The notes under the pieces: model-generated
The model's input: only the letters and a program-made list of their open reading frames with translations
Told to the model about the DNA's origin: nothing
Databases searched by the model: none
Part shown: in pieces, positions 13,410 to 21,080 of the stretch
Numbering within the stretch: position 1 is the first letter of the stretch
Layout: each line of letters opens with the position of its first letter
Source: DASZZX01 sp036260415
GTDB lineage: Bacteria > Actinomycetota > Nitriliruptoria > Nitriliruptorales > JAHWKO01
Reading direction: 5' to 3'
Assembly (NCBI GenBank): GCA_036260415.1
Contig: DASZZX010000131.1
Span: 1 to 21,285, forward strand
Length of the DNA: 21,285 nt
Position numbers and translations under genes: made by a program

Positions 13410-13913
13410 TCATGTCGCGGCGCCGGGGAACGGTGGTGGGCGCTGACCGCGCCACGCCTCCTGGTCGACCACCTGCAGGACGAGCTGGCTCAGCATGTCG
13501 GGAGTGAAGTCCAGCAACCGCCACATCTCGATGGACTGGCCCAGGTCGCTGGTCCACCGGGCGAGTACCTCGTCGTCGTCACGGTCGAGCTCGAGGAACA
13601 GCGAGCGATGCGGCCGCAGCTGCACGCTGGAGAGCTTGGCGATGAACTCCTCGCGGGACTCGGTCCAGCCGGTGCGTGCGACCACCGAGCCGGGGGCCAT
13701 CGCGTCGAGCTGGCCGATCAGCTGCTGCAGGTGGTGCACCAGGTCGGCGTGGCGGGTCTGCAGTGCCTCCTGCAGCTCGCGCCGACGACGCTCCGCTTCC
13801 TCGACCTGTTCCCGTTCGCGGCGGGCGAGTTCCCGCTCGGCCTCCTCCCGTTCACGGTCGATCTCGGTGTTGCGTGCAAGCTTCGCGCGCAGCACGTCCT
13901 CGAAGTCGTCCAT
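13410..13913 (-). CDS. Coiled-coil protein of unknown function, coupled to acyl-CoA synthetase
   Basis: A 167-residue soluble protein that I do not recognise. Residues about 8-60 are almost entirely Glu/Arg/Leu (REREEAERELARREREQ and onward) and should form a long coiled coil. The second half is a more ordinary globular sequence (TGWTESREEFIAKLSSVQLRPHRSLFLELDRDDDEVLARW, LDFTPDMLSQLVLQVVDQ). There is no signal peptide or membrane segment. ATG 13913 lies two bases after the synthetase stop, with GGAGGGTGA spanning that stop as ribosome-binding site, so the two genes are almost surely co-translated. A scaffolding or regulatory role for the synthetase is only inference. Confidence 0.75.
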   Translation of the reverse strand: MDDFEDVLRAKLARNTEIDREREEAERELARREREQVEEAERRRRELQEALQTRHADLVHHLQQLIGQLDAMAPGSVVARTGWTESREEFIAKLSSVQLRPHRSLFLELDRDDDEVLARWTSDLGQSIEMWRLLDFTPDMLSQLVLQVVDQEAWRGQRPPPFPGAAT

Positions 13914-13915
13914 GG

Positions 13916-15772
13916 TCACCCTCCGTACAGGGTTTGGATGGTGTCGGCGTACCGGTCGTGCACCACCCGGCGTTTGAGCTTCAAGCTCGGGGTGAGCTCC
14001 TCGCTCTCGGCGGTCCACTCCCGTCCGATGATCGTGAAGCGCTTGATCTGCTCGGCACGTGCCAGCCGCTGGTTGGTCGCCTCGACCGCTCGTTCGATCT
14101 CGGCACGCACGACCGGGTGCTCGGCTAGCTCCGGCAGGTCGGGGGACGCGATGCCCCGCTGAGCCGCCCACGCGGGCGCGGCCTCGGCGTCGAGCACGAT
14201 GAGCGCAACCACGTAGGGCCTGCGGTCGCCGTACGCGAGCGCCTGCCCGATCAGCGGGTGCTGCCGCAACAGCGCCTCGATGTTGGCCGGCGAGATGTTC
14301 TTGCCGCCGGCGGTGATGATCAGCTCCTTCTTGCGGTCGACGATCCGCAGGTAGCCGTCCGCGTCGATCCGCCCGACGTCGCCGCTGTGCAGCCACCCGT
14401 CGGCGTCGATCAGGGCCGCGGTCGCGTCGGGCAGGTTGTGGTACCCGTCCACCGCGATCGGTCCGCGGACCAGCACCTCCCCATCATCCTCGGCGGTGCG
14501 CAGCTCGACGCCAGGCAGGGCCTTGCCGACCGTCCCGATGCGGATGTCGTCCGGCGGGTTGCAGGTCGCCGCCCCGGTGAGCTCGGTCATGCCCCAGATC
14601 TCGATCAGAGGCAGCCCGATCGCGGCGAAGAACTCCGCGACGTCCAACGGCATCGGGGCGGTGGACGTCACAGCGAACTCGCAGCGGTCCATGCCGATGC
14701 CAGCACGGATCTTCGCCAGGACCAGCTGATCGAGCAGGGCGTGTTCGGCGCGCAGCAGCGGTGAGGGGCGTCGACCACGTTGATGGAGACGGACCACGGC
14801 GGTGCCCATCCGGATCGCCCGCTGGGCGAGCGCTCGGCGAGTGTCGTGCTCTTCGACGTCGATCTTGGCATTGATGCCGGCCTTGACCTTCTCCCAGACG
14901 CGTGGCACGCCGACGAAGATGGTCGGGCGCGCCTCCAGCAGGTACTCCAGGACCTGGGTCGGCACCGGGCAGAAGTAGATGTGGTACTGCTGCTTGAGCG
15001 CCACGTAAAGAGAAAGTTCCCGCTCCGCGATGTGAGCCAGTGGCAGGTACGACACGCCAGTAGCGAAGCGTCCGACGCCGGAGATGCGCACCAGCGACTC
15101 CGCCTCGAACAGCACGTTGTGGTGCGTGATCGGCACCCCCTTGGGCGGGCCGGTGGTGCCCGATGTGTAGATCAGGGTGGCCACGTCGCCGGGCGTGACC
15201 TCCCGCCAGGCGTCCTCGAACAGCGACCGGTCAGCGGCCAGCGCCTCCTGCCCACGGGCGACGAGGACGTCCCAGGCGAGGATGTCGGGGGCGTCGGAGA
15301 GCTCGTCCGCGTGCCCCAGCATGACGAGGTGTTCGAGCGCCGCCAGCTCTCCACGGATGCCGCGCCAGTGTCGCATCAGGTCACGATCCTCGACGATGGC
15401 CACCTTGGCGCCGCAGTCTGCGGCGACATGGCGGATCTGCTCGGGTGGCAGGGTCTGGTAGAAGGTCGTGGAGGTGGCGCCGAGGTGCACGATCGCCTGA
15501 TCGGCCACCACGTGTTCCCACCGGTTGCTCGCCATGATCGCCACGGTGTCACCGCGGCCGACGCCGAGGCTGCGCAGACCGAGCGCGACCTGAGCGACCC
15601 GTTGGCGGTACTGGCGCCAGTCGAGCGTGCGCCAGGTGCCGTCCTGCTTCCACGACAGGGCGGGGCGGTCGCCATGCTGCTCGGCGTTGTGCTGCAGGAG
15701 GTGGCAGGTGGTCTGGCCCGCGATCACGCGCTCAATGTCCTCACGCTCGCGCAGCACGGCCTCGTCCGTCAC
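13916..15772 (-). CDS. Long-chain acyl-CoA synthetase (AMP-forming, FadD15-like)
   Basis: A 618-residue adenylate-forming enzyme that activates fatty acids to acyl-CoA through an acyl-AMP. The ATP loop YTSGTTGPPKG lies at 202-212. VSYLPLAHIAERE, IFVGVPRVWEKVKAGI, IEIWGMTELTGA, GWLHSGDVGRIDADGYLRIVDRKKELIITAGGKNISPANIE and the C-terminal catalytic lysine region LTPSLKLKR are all intact. I prefer GTG 15772, which has GGAGGA at about 7-base spacing. GTG 15796 would add eight residues but has a weaker site and lies very near the expected transcription start. It forms an operon with the coiled-coil gene and diverges from the phosphatase-like gene. Confidence 0.93.
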   Translation of the reverse strand: MTDEAVLREREDIERVIAGQTTCHLLQHNAEQHGDRPALSWKQDGTWRTLDWRQYRQRVAQVALGLRSLGVGRGDTVAIMASNRWEHVVADQAIVHLGATSTTFYQTLPPEQIRHVAADCGAKVAIVEDRDLMRHWRGIRGELAALEHLVMLGHADELSDAPDILAWDVLVARGQEALAADRSLFEDAWREVTPGDVATLIYTSGTTGPPKGVPITHHNVLFEAESLVRISGVGRFATGVSYLPLAHIAERELSLYVALKQQYHIYFCPVPTQVLEYLLEARPTIFVGVPRVWEKVKAGINAKIDVEEHDTRRALAQRAIRMGTAVVRLHQRGRRPSPLLRAEHALLDQLVLAKIRAGIGMDRCEFAVTSTAPMPLDVAEFFAAIGLPLIEIWGMTELTGAATCNPPDDIRIGTVGKALPGVELRTAEDDGEVLVRGPIAVDGYHNLPDATAALIDADGWLHSGDVGRIDADGYLRIVDRKKELIITAGGKNISPANIEALLRQHPLIGQALAYGDRRPYVVALIVLDAEAAPAWAAQRGIASPDLPELAEHPVVRAEIERAVEATNQRLARAEQIKRFTIIGREWTAESEELTPSLKLKRRVVHDRYADTIQTLYGG

Positions 15773-15809
15773 CGTCCCGTCCTCCCCGTCCGGCACGTCA
15801 GCCTCGGCG

Positions 15810-15815
15810 ACGCTA
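15810..15815 (-). promoter_or_regulatory. -10 box for the acyl-CoA synthetase operon
   Basis: On the minus strand TAGCGT fits TANNNT. Transcription would begin near 15803 and give a leader of about 30 bases before GTG 15772, which supports that start over GTG 15796. No -35 match is evident. Confidence 0.4.
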
Positions 15816-15891
15816 GTCGAGCGACCTCACGCTCGTGCGTGGCTGGGGGGTCGGCCAGCCGGCGGCGGAGGCTGCGCTGCGCGCCGGTGGG

Positions 15892-15897
15892 TAGCCT
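15892..15897 (+). promoter_or_regulatory. -10 box of a leaderless promoter
   Basis: TAGCCT fits TANNNT and ends seven bases before the GTG at 15905, the spacing expected when the transcript begins at the start codon itself. No ribosome-binding site and no -35 box are seen. Confidence 0.5.
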
Positions 15898-15904
15898 CGG
15901 GGAC

Positions 15905-16312
15905 GTGGGCGACGCCGTCGAGATCGTGCCGGGGCTCTACCAGTCGGGGACGCCGGGGGCTGTCGATGCCGACGTGGTGGTCTGCCTCCAGCTCCAGCCG
16001 CCCCGCTACCTGCCAGACGAGCCCCGCGCCGAGCAGTTCGTGTCGGTGTGGTGGCCGATCCACGACGGTCCGGTGCCGGACGGCGCGACGGTCCGATCGC
16101 TCGCGGCGCTGCTCGCCCGCTTCCTCGAGGAGCGTCGCCGCGTGCTCGTGCACTGCGCGGGTGGCAACAACCGTTCGGGCCTGGTCGTGGCGCGCACCCT
16201 GATCGAGCTCGGCCAGGCGCCGTCGGACGCGATCGCCACCGTCCGCAGGGCGATCCCGACCGCTCTCAACAACCGGGAGTTCGAGCGCTGGCTGCTGTCC
16301 GAGGGTGGCTGA
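15905..16312 (+). CDS. Dual-specificity-phosphatase-like protein (cysteine phosphatase fold)
   Basis: A 135-residue cytoplasmic protein with the phosphatase signature VHCAGGNNRSG. Cys84 and Arg90 give the CX5R loop, followed by the usual Ser91. IHDGP (52-56) offers Asp54 as the possible general acid. The opening VEIVPGLYQSGTP resembles the start of DUSP-like small phosphatases. It may remove phosphate from protein or small-molecule phosphates. GTG 15905 appears leaderless, with TAGCCT seven bases upstream. It is divergent from the acyl-CoA synthetase and followed by two hairpins, so it is probably a single-gene transcript. Confidence 0.8.
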   Translation: MGDAVEIVPGLYQSGTPGAVDADVVVCLQLQPPRYLPDEPRAEQFVSVWWPIHDGPVPDGATVRSLAALLARFLEERRRVLVHCAGGNNRSGLVVARTLIELGQAPSDAIATVRRAIPTALNNREFERWLLSEGG

Positions 16313-16313
16313 C

Positions 16314-16364
16314 GTGCGGCTGCGGCACGGAGCCGCACACCGACCCGCACCGAGCCGGTGCGGG
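16314..16364 (+). terminator. Two adjacent perfect hairpins, terminator of the phosphatase-like gene
   Basis: GTGCGGCT/AGCCGCAC (8 pairs, 9-base loop, 16314-16338) starts two bases after the stop. CCCGCACCG/CGGTGCGGG (9 pairs, loop AGC, 16344-16364) follows five bases later. There is no U-tract, as in many actinobacterial terminators. Shared GTGCGG/CCGCAC segments would also allow alternative pairings between the two. Confidence 0.65.
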
Positions 16365-16457
16365 CGCCGTCCAGCGGCTGCACCGACGGCCGGGATCTCA
16401 GCCGGGACCCGTCGGCCACCTCGCGCATGCTGGACGGGAGCGGACAGGAGGACGACC

Positions 16458-16859
16458 GTGCCGACCGACGTCATCCCGGAGAGCCATCGCGACCTGCTGG
16501 ACGCGCCCGGTTTCGCGCACCTCGCCTCGCTCGGGCCCGACGGAGCCCCGCAGTCGCACCCCGTCTGGTACGACTTCGAGGACGGCCGGGTCGTGATCAG
16601 CACCACCAAGAACCGTCAGAAGTACCGCAACGTCACCCGCGACGAGCGTGTGGCCCTCTCCATCCTCGATCCCGAGAACCCGTACCGTTACCTGGAGATC
16701 CGCGGCCGCGTGGTGTCGATCGAGGACGATCCCGAGAAGCGGTTGGTCGATGACCTCGCCGGCAAGTACCTGGGCGTGGACGAGTACCCCGACAAGCAGC
16801 CCGGCGCCGAGCGGGTGATCATCTCGATCGAACCGGAGCACGCCGCCACGATGGGCTGA
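16458..16859 (+). CDS. PPOX-class probable F420-dependent enzyme
   Basis: A 133-residue split-barrel protein of the Rv1155-like family, which binds flavin or the deazaflavin F420 as a dimer and reduces unknown or quinone-like substrates. Visible family features are APGFAHLASLGPDGAPQSHPVWYDFEDGRVVISTTKNRQKYRNVTRDERVALSI (about 16-69) and NPYRYLEIRGRVV (74-86). GTG 16458 has a perfect AGGAGG at 6-base spacing. Its close resemblance to the actinobacterial F420 subgroup (K/R-x-RN motif KYRNV) favours F420 over FMN, but no F420 synthesis gene is in the window. It ends 114 bases before the antiporter gene on the same strand. Confidence 0.87.
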   Translation: MPTDVIPESHRDLLDAPGFAHLASLGPDGAPQSHPVWYDFEDGRVVISTTKNRQKYRNVTRDERVALSILDPENPYRYLEIRGRVVSIEDDPEKRLVDDLAGKYLGVDEYPDKQPGAERVIISIEPEHAATMG

Positions 16860-16943
16860 CGCCGCCAACCGGTGGACGTGGGTGACGCCGACCGGACGCC
16901 GTGGGTCGCCGCCGACCAGGCCCGCGACGCAGACCTGCTCGGA

Positions 16944-16949
16944 TAGCCT
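16944..16949 (+). promoter_or_regulatory. -10 box for the antiporter gene
   Basis: TAGCCT, identical to the hexamer ahead of the phosphatase-like gene, lies 24 bases before GTG 16974, leaving room for the GGAAGG ribosome-binding site. No -35 box is evident. Confidence 0.42.
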
Positions 16950-16973
16950 CCGGCCCCCACCCGGAAGGCGGCC

Positions 16974-19136
16974 GTGACCTCCCTGACCCCTCTCGAGGGC
17001 CACACGCTGCTGGTCCTGTGGGTGCAGGTGCTGCTCCTCCTACTCTCCGCCCGCGGGCTGGGGTACGTCGCGCGCCGGTTCGACCAGCCGGCGGTCGTGG
17101 GGGAGCTGGCTGCGGGCGTGCTGCTGGGACCGTCCGTCCTGGGGCGCGCTGCCCCGTCCGTGTTCGAGTGGCTGTTCCCGGCGAGCGAGCTGCAGAGCGG
17201 GCTCCTGCTGACGGTGGCGTGGCTCGGCGCCGTGCTCCTGCTGGTCACCACCGGGGCCGAGACGGACCTCGGGCTGGTGCGGCGGCTGCTGCGCACCACC
17301 GCGCTGGTGCCGATCGGGAGCCTGGTGCTGCCGCTCGCCACGGGCCTGGCGGTCGGCGCGGCCATGCCGCCCCTGTTCTTCGGACCGGAGGCGGACCGGG
17401 CGGCGTTCACAGGCTTCGTAGGCCTGGCGCTGGCGTTGTCGGCGCTGCCGGTGGTGGCCCGCATCCTCAAGGACATGGGCCTGCTGCGCCGCGATGTCGG
17501 GCAGGTCACCATCGTCGCGGCGATGGCCGACGACATCGTCGGCTGGTTGGGGCTGGGCCTGGTCGCGGGCTCCGTCGTGGGCGACGGGCTGCGCCTGCGG
17601 GCCCTGACGACGGCGGTGATCCTGCTCGTGGCCTTCTTGGCGTTCGCCCTCACCGTCGGTCAGGGGCTGGTCGACCGGGGCCTGCGGCTCTCGCTGCAGC
17701 TGACCGACGGCATCGCCGGAGCGCTGACGGTCACGCTCCTGGTGGCCCTGGTCGCTGCGGCGATCACCCAGGCGATCGGTGTCGAGGCGGTGATCGGGGC
17801 GTTCGTCGCCGGTGTGGTGCTGGGACGCTCGCGCTACCGCAAGCCCGAAGTGCTGCATGCGGTCGAGTTGATGAGCACCGCCGTCTTCGCGCCGGTGTTC
17901 TTCGCGACCGCAGGGCTACAGGTCGACCTGCGCACGCTCACCGAGCCGCAGGTGGCTGTCTGGGCCGTCGCCGTGCTGGTCGTGGCGTGCGCATCCAAGC
18001 TCGCCGGCGCGTACATCGGCGCCCGTCTCGGCGGGGTCGGCAGGCGCGACGGGCTGGCGATCGGGATCGGACTGAACGCGCGTGGCGCCCTCGGCATCAT
18101 CCTCGCGACGGTCGCGCTGAGCATCGGCGTCTTCAACGAGCGCTCCTACACGGTCGTGGTGCTCATGGCGCTGGTGACGTCGATGATGGTGCCGCCCCTC
18201 CTGCGCCGCACATTGGCCAAGGTTGTGACGTCGCCGGAGGAGGCGCGACGTCTGCAGCGGGAGACCCTGCTGGACGAGAGCGTGATCGTGGGCGTGGATC
18301 GCGCCCTCCTGCCCACACGCGGGGGTGCGAACTCCGCGTTGGCCGCCGAGGTGCTGGACCTGGTCCTCGAGCCCGAGGCGTCGATCACGGTGATGAGCGT
18401 GGCACCGCCCGGCGAGGTCGCCGCGGCCCAGAAGGCCGTGCAGCGCATCACCTCCAAGCTGGGTGGACGTCATGTCGAAGCCGGCTGGGTCGTGGCCGCC
18501 GACCCGGCGGCGGCGGTGCTGCGCGAATCGGAGCTCGCCTACGGGCTGCTCGCCATCGGCGTCAGCGAGGACCTGCGCGCCACCCACCGCCTGTCCCCGG
18601 TGCTGCGCAGGCTCCTGACCGGCAGTCGCGTGCCCCTGCTGGTGGTGCGTCGCGGTCGGCGTGCGAGCCCCTTCGGGCGCCTCCTGGTGCCCGCCACCGG
18701 CACCCGTGTCGGCCGGGCTGCGGAGGAGGTCGCCTACGCGCTGGCGGCCAGGTGCGACGCGGAGGTGGACGTCTTGCACGTCGTCAGCCGCTCCGACCGC
18801 CTCGCGCTCGCCGCCTGGCAGGGCCTCGCCGGTGTTGCACCCGGTCAGCACGGCGTGGTGCAGCGGTCGCTCGAGCTGGCGGCCACGTTCGGGCGGGCGG
18901 CCACCGGCTTCACCCGCATGGGAGTGGCGGCGTCCGAGACGCTGCTCACCACCGCCTCGGAACGCGGCGCGGACACGATCGTGTTGGGGGCCAGCGCACG
19001 CGCGCTCGGCGACGACGCGTTCCTCGGCCACGGCACGGAGTACCTGCTGGAACACTCCGAGCAGACCCTGATCCTGGTGGTCTTCCCCGCCGATCAGGGG
19101 CGTGCCACTGTTCCGTCCTGGCGGCCCGCGCCGTAG
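16974..19136 (+). CDS. CPA2-type cation:proton antiporter with C-terminal Usp-like domains
   Basis: A 720-residue membrane protein. Residues about 10-400 form the twelve-or-so helix Na+(K+)/H+ exchanger domain. Landmarks are FDQPAVVGELAAGVLLGPSVLG (about 36-57), the paired acidic residues of MADDIVGW (about 185-192), the GLNARGALGIIL motif (about 367-378) and ALVTSMMVPPLLR at the end. The soluble tail (about 430-710) has two divergent universal-stress-protein-like halves; the second ends LGASARALGDDAFLGHGTEYLLEHSEQTLILVVF, a Usp nucleotide-loop pattern. This layout resembles KefC/CHX-type exchangers that regulate ion flow through a cytoplasmic domain. GTG 16974 follows GGAAGG at 7-base spacing. 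The ion is not known. Confidence 0.92.
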   Translation: MTSLTPLEGHTLLVLWVQVLLLLLSARGLGYVARRFDQPAVVGELAAGVLLGPSVLGRAAPSVFEWLFPASELQSGLLLTVAWLGAVLLLVTTGAETDLGLVRRLLRTTALVPIGSLVLPLATGLAVGAAMPPLFFGPEADRAAFTGFVGLALALSALPVVARILKDMGLLRRDVGQVTIVAAMADDIVGWLGLGLVAGSVVGDGLRLRALTTAVILLVAFLAFALTVGQGLVDRGLRLSLQLTDGIAGALTVTLLVALVAAAITQAIGVEAVIGAFVAGVVLGRSRYRKPEVLHAVELMSTAVFAPVFFATAGLQVDLRTLTEPQVAVWAVAVLVVACASKLAGAYIGARLGGVGRRDGLAIGIGLNARGALGIILATVALSIGVFNERSYTVVVLMALVTSMMVPPLLRRTLAKVVTSPEEARRLQRETLLDESVIVGVDRALLPTRGGANSALAAEVLDLVLEPEASITVMSVAPPGEVAAAQKAVQRITSKLGGRHVEAGWVVAADPAAAVLRESELAYGLLAIGVSEDLRATHRLSPVLRRLLTGSRVPLLVVRRGRRASPFGRLLVPATGTRVGRAAEEVAYALAARCDAEVDVLHVVSRSDRLALAAWQGLAGVAPGQHGVVQRSLELAATFGRAATGFTRMGVAASETLLTTASERGADTIVLGASARALGDDAFLGHGTEYLLEHSEQTLILVVFPADQGRATVPSWRPAP

Positions 19137-19144
19137 CGTGCGGT

Positions 19145-19165
19145 CGCCCACCGTGGCGGTGGGCG
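19145..19165. terminator. Hairpin between convergent antiporter and hydrolase genes
   Basis: CGCCCACCG and CGGTGGGCG pair perfectly over nine bases with a TGG loop, nine bases after the antiporter stop and 38 bases beyond the stop of the opposing gene. It can serve both directions. Confidence 0.65.
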
Positions 19166-19202
19166 GCGTGCGAGCGATCCCGTATCGGCGCCGTCCCGGG
19201 GG

Positions 19203-19919
19203 TCACGGTCCCAGCGGCCGACCCGGCTGCAGCTCCACGATCTCGACGTCAAGGTCGGTGGCCTCGTCGCGCAGCTGCTGCGGAGTGCCGGTGAACATCG
19301 GGAAGTGCCCGTAGTGCATGGGGATGACCGTGGGGGCACCCAGCAGGCGTGCGGCGACCGCGGCCTGGCGGGGGTCCATCACGTAGAAGCCGCCGATGGG
19401 CAGGAGCGCGATGTCTGGCCGCCACAGCTCGCCGATCAGCTGCATGTCCCCGAACACCATGGTGTCACCGGCGTGGTAGACGGTCGGGCCCTCCGGGAAC
19501 TGCAGCACCCACCCGCCCGGCTCGCCGCCGTAGACGACCCGGTCGTCGTCGAGCTGGATGCCGCCGGAGTGCACCGCCTGGACCAGCGTCCCCCGGACGC
19601 CTCCTGGCCCCTCCACCGTGCCGCCGTGTGTGAGCCCGTTGACGTGCGGCACCCCGCGTCGGGTCAACCACAGGAACATCTCGTAGACGCAGTAGACCTG
19701 GGGCTGCAGGCGCCGGCCGAGCGCTTCCGTGTCGCCCAGGTGGTCGAAGTGGCCGTGGGTGACGAACACGGCGTCCACCCGCGGGGGTTCGCGCTCGGTG
19801 GCGGGGCAGGCCGGGTTGTCGCGCAGCCATGGATCCACGTAGACGACGGTCCCGTCGGCAGCCACGAAACGGAAGGTGGCGTGACCCAGCCAGGTGATCT
19901 CGACGCGGCCCAAGTCCAC
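19203..19919 (-). CDS. UPF0173 metal-dependent hydrolase (metallo-beta-lactamase fold)
   Basis: A 238-residue cytoplasmic hydrolase of unknown substrate, of normal family length. It opens VEITWLGHATFRF (6-18, with the first conserved His13) and has VYVDPWL, the metal motif THGHFDHLGD (HxHxDH, 55-60), VHSGG, the later Asp in YHAGDT and the final His in IPMHYGHFP. Family members (UlaG-like) often act on lactones or phosphodiesters. I start at GTG 19919 since the family begins a few residues before the ITWLGHAT strand. The frame is open up to 20084 but has no family similarity there. The start lacks a ribosome-binding site and lies two bases after a 9-codon upstream ORF that has one. Confidence 0.88.
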   Translation of the reverse strand: MDLGRVEITWLGHATFRFVAADGTVVYVDPWLRDNPACPATEREPPRVDAVFVTHGHFDHLGDTEALGRRLQPQVYCVYEMFLWLTRRGVPHVNGLTHGGTVEGPGGVRGTLVQAVHSGGIQLDDDRVVYGGEPGGWVLQFPEGPTVYHAGDTMVFGDMQLIGELWRPDIALLPIGGFYVMDPRQAAVAARLLGAPTVIPMHYGHFPMFTGTPQQLRDEATDLDVEIVELQPGRPLGP

Positions 19920-19921
19920 GG

Positions 19922-19963
19922 TCAGCCCACGTGGGCGATCGCCAGGGCCACGGCTCCCCTCCT
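19922..19963 (-). promoter_or_regulatory. Short SD-led upstream ORF and 12-base palindrome ahead of the hydrolase
   Basis: AGGAGGGG (19963-19956) precedes GTG 19951, which opens a 9-codon frame (VALAIAHVG) ending at TGA 19924-19922, two bases before the hydrolase GTG. The last codons lie in a perfect palindrome GCCCACGTGGGC (19925-19936). Translation of the hydrolase may depend on ribosomes that finish this mini-ORF; the palindrome might bind a regulator. Confidence 0.42.
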
Positions 19964-20161
19964 GCCGCCCTGCTCCCACTGTGGTGGGGGCGGACACCCG
20001 CGAGGTGCGCGTGCCCGGCCGTTCGGGGCCGACCACCCCTCGGTTCCGTTCCCCGGACGGGGAGCGCGGCCGCCCCGCGCGCATGGCGCCCAGTCGCCGT
20101 CAGCGCAGGTGCGCCACCGTGACCTGCGGCATCATGTCGGCCAGCCGACCGCGGAGGGATC

Positions 20162-20965
20162 GTGACCGGGCCGCTGCCGACGCCGCGGCCGTCACAGCTG
20201 CTGGCCGGCGCCGCCGCCGGCGTCGTCCTCCACAACGGCCTGAGCGTCCTGCGCCTGCGGCGGATCGCCGACCGCCACGATCACCGGCTCGTGCACGACG
20301 CCGTCGTCGGGGTCCGACCCGGGCCACCGGCACACCTGGCGGTGCTCGGTGACTCCGCGCCGGCCGGCATGGGGCTGACCGACCCCGCGTCCGCCTACCC
20401 CCATCAGCTGGCGACCCGGCTCGCCGACGCGCTCGCACGCCCCGTGCGTCTGACCTGCCTGGCCCGCCGTGGTGCGGGTACGCGCGATGTGACCGCCGAG
20501 CAGGTGCCCCGGCTGGCGGGCCTTCGCCCCGACATGGTGGTGATCTCGGTCGGGGCCAACGACGCGCTGGGCCGCCGGCGGCCACGGCAGGTCCGCGCGG
20601 ACACCGTCGCGCTGCTGGCGGCCGTCCGCGCCGCCGCGCCGGACGCTGCGATGCTGCTCGGAGGGGCTCCCGACCTCGGGCACGCCCCGGGTCTGCCACG
20701 GCCCCTGCGCGGACTGGTGGGCGTCGCGTGCAGGGCGGTGGCGCGCGCCCAGGCGAGCGCCGCAGCAGATCTCCGGGTGCCGTTCGGCCTGCTGCCCCCT
20801 CAGCCCCCCGACAGCTTCGGTCCCGACAGCTTCCACGGTGGTCCCGCCACCCACGCTCGAGCGGCCGAACTCACCGTCGCCGCGCTGCTCTCCTCGAGCG
20901 CGCTCGCGACCCGGGTCGTCGACGGGAGCAGCGTCACGCCACCCGCGGACGGTGGCCCCGGCTGA
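20162..20965 (+). CDS. SGNH/GDSL hydrolase (esterase/lipase type)
   Basis: A 267-residue serine hydrolase. Block I LAVLGDSAPAGMG gives Ser65 of the GDS motif. Block III SVGANDAL (129-136) gives Asn133. Block V DSFHGGP (222-228) gives the Asp222 and His225 of the DxxH pair. The N-terminal stretch LLAGAAAGVVLHNGLSVLRL (13-32) is hydrophobic and may be an anchor or signal segment, so the enzyme could act at or outside the membrane; this is uncertain. GTG 20162 has GGAGGG four bases upstream. It diverges from the hydrolase gene and converges on the TrhA gene. Substrate unknown. Confidence 0.87.
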   Translation: MTGPLPTPRPSQLLAGAAAGVVLHNGLSVLRLRRIADRHDHRLVHDAVVGVRPGPPAHLAVLGDSAPAGMGLTDPASAYPHQLATRLADALARPVRLTCLARRGAGTRDVTAEQVPRLAGLRPDMVVISVGANDALGRRRPRQVRADTVALLAAVRAAAPDAAMLLGGAPDLGHAPGLPRPLRGLVGVACRAVARAQASAAADLRVPFGLLPPQPPDSFGPDSFHGGPATHARAAELTVAALLSSSALATRVVDGSSVTPPADGGPG

Positions 20966-20973
20966 CCCGATCC

Positions 20974-21080
20974 CGGGATCACATCGGGCGGGAGCGCGTA
21001 CCGCCAGCCGACGTGACCGCAGCCCAGGCTGGACGGCTCCTGGGGTCGGGAATCACATCAGCGGGAGCGCGTACCGCCAG
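20974..21080. repeat. Direct repeat pair: 3' end of the TrhA gene and a copy just beyond its stop
   Basis: Bases 21047-21080, which include the last codons and stop of the TrhA gene, recur at 20974-21007. The copies differ only by small indels and one or two substitutions (period 73). In the downstream copy the frame WRYALP continues into PDVI instead of ending. The palindrome GATCCCGGGATC (20969-20980) borders this copy. Confidence 0.85.

Noticed and set aside
16901..19294. Large plus-strand frame overlapping the antiporter
   Set aside because: Gly/Arg/Ala-rich out-of-frame shadow; the antiporter in the other frame has full family motifs.
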